Assembly: GCA_947588325.1 (NCBI GenBank)
Contig: CANPYH010000025.1
Coordinates: 1-14,448 of the forward strand
Length of the DNA stretch: 14,448 bases
Direction: 5' to 3'
Source of the DNA: an uncultured Clostridia bacterium
GTDB taxonomy: Bacteria; Bacillota; Clostridia; Christensenellales; Pumilibacteraceae
A program made the translations under genes and the position numbers. The notes under the pieces were generated by a model that did no database searches, was not told the origin of the DNA, and saw only the letters and a list, made by a program, of their open reading frames with translations. This document shows, piece after piece, positions 5,667-12,300 of this stretch. Every line of letters starts with the position of its first letter. Position 1 is the first letter of the stretch.

Positions 5667-8654
5667 TTATTGCTGCGTCTTGCCCTTTTTAATCGCTTTG
5701 ACGAGGAAGATAGTAATCACAACCGCCCAGGCGATGAGAGCCAAGCCGACGATGACGTCGATAACGATCCACCAGATCTTCCAAGCCGAGAAACTCTGTT
5801 GAGCCTCGACGACCTCATCGGACGCCGTGCCCGCTTCGAGCGAGATCTTTCTGGTGTTGCAATAGGTGTATATGACGTGCTTTGCCGCCTCTCTTGCGCA
5901 AGCAACCGCCGTCGCGCTTGAGGTGTCCTTCAGCCCGATTGAGCTGTAGCCTGCGTCGTTACCGTTCTCCAGCCAGATATCGTTGCCCGCTCTGATGCCC
6001 TGGTCTACCGTCTTATAGCTGTCGCTACCGTCGAGGTAGTCGGTAACCACGGTGCCCTTGAATCCCCATTCGTTGCGGAGTATCTCGGTCATAAGCCCGT
6101 AACTGCCGCCCGTCCAGGTGTCGCCTATGCGGTTGTATGACGACATGACTGCGCTCGCCTTGCCGACCTTGACGCTGATCTCGAAGGGGCGGAGGTAGAT
6201 TTCGCGGACGGACTGCTCGGTTGCCCAGGTGTACAAGCCGTCTCGATTATTCTCGGTCTCGTTCAACGCGAAGTGCTTGATATAGCTGTAAATGCCCTCC
6301 TGCGCCGTGCCGTATACGACGTTGGCGCCGATTATGCCCGAGAGATAGGGATCCTCGGAGAAGTACTCATAGTTTCTGCCGTTGAAGGGGGAGCGGTGTA
6401 TATTCATGCCCGGTGCGTACCAACCGCCGTAGCCCGCCTTCAAACCTTCCTTACCGATGACGCGGCCTACCAGGTTCGCTACGTCGGCGTTCCAGGTTCC
6501 CGCAACGACGAGGGCGGAAGGGAAGCCCGAGAACTCGGGAGCGGAGTGCGGGTGTCTGTTAAAGCCCGTGGGTCCGTCGAGGTCGGTCATTTGCGGCTTG
6601 CCTATCGACTCGATTGCCTGTGTGCAATAGCCGCCTTTTGCGACGATTCTGAACAGCTCTTCCTCGGTTATCTGATTGAGCAGAGGCTCCCAAAGTTCTT
6701 CATCGTCATAGTTGGCTTCGTCGCCGAGTTGTTTAATAAGGTCGTCGTTATATTGTTTGTTCTCGACAAGCCGTAAATCGCCGGCTACGCCCTGAACCGG
6801 TTTGTCGTTGGTGTCTCGCTTCGTCGAGAGCCAGCCGTTGGGGTTGAAGGAGCCTTTTGCTCGTCTTGCTGCGCCGGGCTGAGGGAAGGTGCCCTCGAAG
6901 TCTTCGCGGGACAGGAATTTGAGCTCCCAACCGCCGACGTTGGAGCCGTCTATGGAAACGCCGCCGTCAGCGGTGTCGCCCGTGAATCTGTTCTCGACGG
7001 TATAGCCCGTCACTTCGTCGGAGTCGATATAGATGTCGGAAACAACTTTATAAGTAATAACGGCGTCCGAAAGCCCCTCTTTTACTCTATGCGCGTCCGT
7101 CGAGAGTTTGAGCGAGTACTCGCCCCGTTCGAGGACGTAACCGCCGTTTTCTCCGACTGCGCCGCTGAGGTTATATGCGTCGTATGACTTCATGTCCGAA
7201 GCCTTGAGTTTAAGCGTAACCGTTTGAGCCGCGTGCGCGCCGCCCTTTGCGTCGAGCAGGTTGGTCTTTGTGAAGGCGACGAGGTTAGCCGAGGCTTTCT
7301 CCACGCCTCCCGATTTATAAGGCGGATCGTAGTAGAGCTCTACGACGTCCTTACCCGCGCGGTCGCCCGTATTAACTACGTTCAATTCGATGGTAATTTC
7401 GGTGTCGGCGGTGATAGTCGAGCCGCTTGCGGGGGTAACGGATCTGACGCTCCACTCGAAGTCGGTATAGGAGAGGCCGTAGCCGAAGGGATATTGCACC
7501 ACTCCGTAGTAGCCGTCGCCGTATTCGTTGCTGACATTATTCCAGAAGCCCTCGGCGTCCGCGGTTTCGTACCACTTGTAACCGACGTAAATACCTTCGA
7601 GATAGTCGATGTATCTGTCGCCGCTGTTGGTGAAGGTTTTTTCGCCCGTAGTGCCGTTCGTAACGTTGGAGTCGGGGGAGTTGGCATAGCTTGCCGCCGT
7701 AGTCAGGTCGTACGCATAGGTGTCTACCAACCTGCCCGAGGGGTTGACGTCGCCGCGAAGTATTTTGGCGAGGGCGGTCAAGCCGCTCTGACCGGGGGTG
7801 GCAATGGCGATAGCCGCGTCTATGCGGTCGTCTTCAAGGAAGCCGCACTCGAGGGTCGCCGAAGTGTTGAGTACGACAATGACGTTCTCGTAGTTGTCCT
7901 CAACATAATCAATAAGCGCTTCCTCTTCGACGGAGAGCTGGAGATAGGTTCTGTCTCTGTCAGTGGAAGTCGTGTCGCCCGCGGTCGTCGGATTACCGTG
8001 GGGAACATACTTGGGCTGGGACTTGGGCAGGTCGAGGGATTCGCCTCCCGTTCTCGTAAGCACCACAAGCGCGGTGTTGCTGAATTCCAGCGCGCCCGCG
8101 AGTACGTCTTGCGGGTAGTCGGTAATGTTCGGCTCAACCAGGTTAAAGTATTTGGGGTTGCTGCCATAGTTAAACCAGCCCGGTCTGCCGTCGGTACCGC
8201 CGTTTCTGTATACCCTGCAATAGTCCTCGTAGTATTGCACGAGATCGGGGTTAACTTCGAAGGGCTGTTCTTTAAGCCCCTCGAGCGCCTCTCTCAATGT
8301 TACGACGTCCTTAATTGTGTCCGAGCCTGTCGACATTGTGAAGTCGCCCGAACCGCCGCCGCACATAAGCGTGCCCGCGTCGCTCGAGCCCCAGCCGAAC
8401 AAGTTAATCTTGTCCACGTCCTCGAGCGGGAGGGTGTCGTTGTTTTTGAGTAACACGAAGCCCTCTTCCGCTACCTTTTGCACCGCTTCGTCGCCGACAG
8501 CGGGGTCCAGCTTCTCCTTCGCCTGGAAGTTATCGCCGAGGTATTGGTCTATAACGCCCTTATAGAAGTTTACCACGAGGTTTACCGCAATAAACAACGC
8601 AACCAATACGCCGATGATAATCAGCTGAATGATCTTGCCTTTCTTTTTCACCAT
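5667..8654 (-). CDS. GH3 glycosidase, permuted domain order, membrane segments at both ends
   Basis: Complete 995-residue beta-glycosidase, predicted to work outside the membrane. An uncleaved N-terminal anchor follows MVKKKGK (about 8-30). Then come the alpha/beta sandwich (about 55-345; GGE at 203-205 with Glu205 the likely acid/base), the fibronectin III-like domain (about 400-520; GKDVVELYY), a linker, and the TIM barrel (about 650-940) with DLDGPTG (691-697), IKHFALN (792-798), Arg804 and the nucleophile Asp872 in VVTDY. A second membrane helix (960-985) ends in a Lys-rich tail. Positive residues at both tips fit both ends being cytoplasmic. It is a paralogue of the GH3 gene at the window start: same order, same motifs, similar C-terminal helix (IVIDVIV..AW). 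The start is supported by GAGAGG at 8665-8670, ten bases upstream; a promoter lies at 8777-8805. Substrate is unknown. Confidence 0.95.
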   Translation of the reverse strand: MVKKKGKIIQLIIIGVLVALFIAVNLVVNFYKGVIDQYLGDNFQAKEKLDPAVGDEAVQKVAEEGFVLLKNNDTLPLEDVDKINLFGWGSSDAGTLMCGGGSGDFTMSTGSDTIKDVVTLREALEGLKEQPFEVNPDLVQYYEDYCRVYRNGGTDGRPGWFNYGSNPKYFNLVEPNITDYPQDVLAGALEFSNTALVVLTRTGGESLDLPKSQPKYVPHGNPTTAGDTTSTDRDRTYLQLSVEEEALIDYVEDNYENVIVVLNTSATLECGFLEDDRIDAAIAIATPGQSGLTALAKILRGDVNPSGRLVDTYAYDLTTAASYANSPDSNVTNGTTGEKTFTNSGDRYIDYLEGIYVGYKWYETADAEGFWNNVSNEYGDGYYGVVQYPFGYGLSYTDFEWSVRSVTPASGSTITADTEITIELNVVNTGDRAGKDVVELYYDPPYKSGGVEKASANLVAFTKTNLLDAKGGAHAAQTVTLKLKASDMKSYDAYNLSGAVGENGGYVLERGEYSLKLSTDAHRVKEGLSDAVITYKVVSDIYIDSDEVTGYTVENRFTGDTADGGVSIDGSNVGGWELKFLSREDFEGTFPQPGAARRAKGSFNPNGWLSTKRDTNDKPVQGVAGDLRLVENKQYNDDLIKQLGDEANYDDEELWEPLLNQITEEELFRIVAKGGYCTQAIESIGKPQMTDLDGPTGFNRHPHSAPEFSGFPSALVVAGTWNADVANLVGRVIGKEGLKAGYGGWYAPGMNIHRSPFNGRNYEYFSEDPYLSGIIGANVVYGTAQEGIYSYIKHFALNETENNRDGLYTWATEQSVREIYLRPFEISVKVGKASAVMSSYNRIGDTWTGGSYGLMTEILRNEWGFKGTVVTDYLDGSDSYKTVDQGIRAGNDIWLENGNDAGYSSIGLKDTSSATAVACAREAAKHVIYTYCNTRKISLEAGTASDEVVEAQQSFSAWKIWWIVIDVIVGLALIAWAVVITIFLVKAIKKGKTQQ

Positions 8655-8776
8655 TTCTCTTTTTCCTCTCTTTTATTTATTTTTCTCCGCAGAGAAATTT
8701 ACCGCTTAACGGCTCGGGAGTATTTCGGCGTTCTCGTCATTTGGACAAAACAAAAAACCCCCCAACCTACATTTGC

Positions 8777-8805
8777 ATTATAACATACATTTTGCGCGTT
8801 GGGAA
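8777..8805 (-). promoter_or_regulatory. Promoter of the second GH3 gene
   Basis: On the minus strand: perfect TATAAT (8777-8782) preceded by TGT, an extended -10, with a weak -35 TTCCCA (8800-8805) at 17 bp. The predicted leader is about 115 bases and contains a small TTTCTC/GAGAAA stem (8682-8697) just upstream of the ribosome binding site. Confidence 0.7.
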
Positions 8806-8875
8806 TTGCAATTATTACTGTGATAGATTGCATAAAATAAACTCACCCCTTTTCTGATATGATTTTATCCATGTA

Positions 8876-9067
8876 ACAATCCCCTCAGGCGCTACGCGCC
8901 AGCCCCCCTTACTAAGGGCGGCCACATTCGTCCCCGACTGTTCGGGGGATATGGAGCATATTTGTTTCATAACAAGATTGTTGTTTCTTGCTTCGAGCGT
9001 AACTGTCCCGTGTGGGCCGCCCTTAGTAAGGGGGGCTGTCTGCCGTCAGGCAGACTGAGGGGATTGT
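8876..9067. repeat. 192-bp inverted-repeat element (MITE-like or REP-pair-like)
   Basis: Left arm (8876-8927) and right arm (about 9012-9067) are inverted copies that share ACAATCCCCTCAG and AGCCCCCCTTACTAAGGGCG with GGCC following. Between these blocks each arm has its own hairpin with unrelated sequence: GGCGC-TAC-GCGCC on the left, GTCTGCC-TGAC-GGCAGAC on the right. The CCCTT-ACT-AAGGG block is a second stem in both arms, and CCCCGA-CTGT-TCGGGG (8932-8947) is a third stem in the middle. There is no open frame of coding quality and no obvious target-site duplication. Similar CCCCTCAG/TTACTAAGGG repeats are frequent in gut Clostridia by recollection; a non-autonomous mobile element or a structured intergenic repeat are both possible. 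Confidence 0.8.
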
Positions 9068-9157
9068 CTTGCTTGTACCGCATAAGGAACGGCAATGCTG
9101 AACCGATTGGGAACGTTGTTTTTGCAAGTTATGTCGCAAAACTATACCTCAGTAAAT

Positions 9158-9180
9158 ATTTTATCGGAAAGTGATAAAAT
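9158..9180 (+). promoter_or_regulatory. 8-bp inverted repeat just upstream of the surface-protein promoter
   Basis: ATTTTATC (9158-9165), seven-base loop, GATAAAAT (9173-9180), ending four bases before the TTGACG box. The position suits an operator or the end of an upstream unit; no T run follows. Confidence 0.4.
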
Positions 9181-9184
9181 TAAC

Positions 9185-9215
9185 TTGACGTAGGGGGGGG
9201 GGTAGGTGATATCAT
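9185..9215 (+). promoter_or_regulatory. Putative promoter with a G10 tract in its spacer
   Basis: -35 TTGACG (9185-9190), -10 TATCAT (9210-9215), spacer of 19 bp containing ten consecutive G (9193-9202). Loss of two G would give the optimal 17 bp. The layout matches homopolymer phase-variable promoters such as the poly-G spacer of meningococcal porA. The leader to the ATG at 9323 would be about 100 bases, with AAAGGAGAG at 9308-9316 as the ribosome binding site. The -10 assignment is not certain. Confidence 0.55.
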
Positions 9216-9322
9216 ATATGCACTAAAGTGTCATAGAAGGATCGATAGCGGATTTATTATTACGAAAAACAAGGTCGGTTCGGTGGTGCTGGGGTTAAAA
9301 TACATATAAAGGAGAGAGAAAA

Positions 9323-12300
9323 ATGAAAGAAACTTCGAAGAAGTTCAGGCTTGTTTCGCTTCTTTGCATTTTGCTCACGGTAGTTGTTGCGGTTGTTTTT
9401 GCCGTAACGCTTAACCTCGGCAATGCAAGAGAACGCGTGCAGGCGGACGAGACCTTCACTCCCGACGTTACCGTCGAGACGTTGGATGATCTCAGGAGCG
9501 AGATAACGGGTGCTGGAACGACGGCGAAAAAGATCCGTATTACAAAGGATATGGACGTCGGCGATAATCCCATAACAATTTCGCAAGGACAGGATATCAC
9601 CATCGACCTTAACGGTTGCACAATTACTTCGGAAGAAGGAGTTGATTGGGACGGACGTACAATCGTAAACCGTTGGGGCACATTGACCCTGGTCGATACT
9701 TCCACCCAAAAGACGGGTACAATCTCATCGGCAACGCAAAACTGTATTGATAACTACGGCACGTTGACCACGAGCGTTAACTTCAGTGTGGAAAGCAGAT
9801 CCTCGAATCTTATTGCCAACGAGTTGAAGCTGACGAGAGATAATGAGTATGTATGCAACCCGTCTTGCACCATACTCGGCGGCGTATTTACCCACCCCGG
9901 TGCGCAAAGTTTATCAGCTACAGCGAACTGCACGGCTATATCGGTGGTAGACGGAAATCTCACCGTTGAGGACGGAACGTTTATAGTCAACGGGGCTAAA
10001 TCTTCATACGTACATTTAGTCGGCGTTCAATCGATCTTAATCGACCCCGAAGTATATTTAGGCGATGATTATTACCTTTATGATTATTTTGACAACGGCG
10101 AATTGAACGAGGCGGGCAAAGCAAAAGAGGCGGAAGCGCTGGAACTTATCAAGCCCATTGAAGAGACGGTTAAGCCCCACCGCGGCAGCACGCTCGTATT
10201 CAAGAAAGGCGACTATACTTCTTACTCTGCGGCTTGCGGGATATTGAGCGTTGCCGACAGCGTTAAGTCATGCGCCTCATATGGCAGCCAATCAAATAGG
10301 ATAGGTTGGATTTACGAGATTGTCGGTCCGTACAACACAAGCGTTACCATTGAGGACGGAAAATGGGGCGGCGACCTTTCGGGCTACGCTCCCGAAGGCA
10401 AGTGGATGGAACTTGTTACCGAAGACGAAGCGGGACCTTTGGAAACGCCTTACTACCGCGTTGCCGAGGTTGCCGATAATCTGGCGCAGGTCGAAGTCAC
10501 AGCCAATGACACGACTTATAAATACAAAAATTTCTTGGCTGCCTGGGAGGGCGCAAAGACTATTATAGCCGAGTCGCGTACGGTTAAGTTGTTGCAAGAC
10601 GCGACAATTACCACCGCAATCAGCATGAAAAACGTAAGCGGCGACATGGTACTTGACCTTAACGGCAATAAATTAAAGGTCGAAACGTCGACAGCAAAAG
10701 CAAAGCATTTTGAGACAAGCAGTTCTCTCGACTATCAGAACCGTTTTATAATACAGGATTCAAGCGAGGACGGAGACGGCGAACTCGAACTTAGTGCGCC
10801 TGCAGGTGTGGCGGAAGAATCCTTCTTCAGCATAAACGCGGTCGTGATGAATACGAAAATCGTGCTTGAAAGCGGCACCATTCGACAGACGGCTATAGTT
10901 CCCGCTACTTATAAAGATTATTCTTCGGCTACCGTGTCGAGTACCGATAAAACCACGTTGGAAGCCTTGCGCGATATGTCGCTGTTTAAATTTATTCCTT
11001 CCACATATAGTGCGGATCTGTATAAGAATGCCTTTGTCGGCGCTATAACAATTAACGGCGGTAATATTATTTCTGAAATCAGCTTCGGCACCGCCGAGGA
11101 CATAGAAGAAACGCATGCCGCAGACTTGGTCGCTTATAAGGGTGCGTTCCGCCAAGGCGTTAATACTTATGAATTTGGAGTGAAATCCAAAGCGGGAGAC
11201 CAGATTACAAACAAAGAGGCAATCTGCGTAATCGATTTGGCAAGCTATCTCGAGGACGGCTCCAAGGCGTGCAGGTTCTCCTGGGACTTCGACGGGCTTA
11301 TTCCCGACGGATGTTCGAGTATCGACGTCGGAGACACCTATGTCGTTTCCAAGGCGAAAGCAGGGGATAACTTTATGTTGGGCTCCACCGTCACCGCATA
11401 CGGTTCGTTAAAAGACGCTATGGATAATGCGGGGGAAGGAGATACGATTTCCGTACTTCAGCCCGCCGAGATTAACGAGGCAGTCGTGCTTGACAAGAAA
11501 GTGACCCTGGACCTTAACCGCACCGCCGACTTCACCCTTACCATTAACGGCAGCGGATCCCTTACCCTTCAAGGCGGCGCGACTGTCAAGAACGGCGTTA
11601 TCGCGGGCAGCGTGACAACTCAGGGCGACGCAGCTATGAGCAACGTTAACATAACGGGCGACGTCAATGTCACGAGCGGAAAACTTGCCATTGACAGCGG
11701 TAAATACGACGGCGCGTTTACCGTTTCGGACGGCGCGTCTATGATAGTAACGGGCGGATCCTTCAAGGGCAGCCAGATAGAAACGATAGATAAATATATC
11801 GACAAGACTTTCGGGAGTATGCTCGGCGCGTATAAGGCGGCTGACGCGGAATACGACCCCGATACTTCTTATGAAGTAAAGATTGCACCCGACCTCAAAG
11901 CGCAGGCTTGGTACGCCGCTAACAAAGATAAATCGGGCGGATTCGAAATCGAGAATGCCAATGAGTGGTATTACTTTGCAACCTATGTCAACAGCGGCGT
12001 AGATAACTTCCGTAACAAGACAATAGTGCTCACCAAAGATATTAACTTTGAAGAGGAAATTGCGTTGGCGTCTATTGCAGACGGAACGCCTAACTTCATA
12101 CCCGTAGGCAACAAGACTTACACCTTCTGCGGAACCTTCGACGGCGGTAGTAAGGTGATGAGCGGTATATTCGCTCGCGAGAAAATCGTCGGCTTGTTCG
12201 GGCAAACCATAGAGCAGGAAGTAGGCGGCGAAATGCAGTTCCGCAATGTCACGGTGAAAAACTCGACGTTTACCATAGGCAACGGATATCTCGACGACCT

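Noticed and set aside
7224..8453. 409-codon open frame opposite the second GH3 gene
   Set aside because: It mirrors well-conserved GH3 sequence, and the Val/Arg/Gly-rich product has no recognisable domain.
8962..9174. 70-codon open frame in the divergent intergenic region
   Set aside because: It runs through the arm and hairpins of the inverted-repeat element and has no ribosome binding site.
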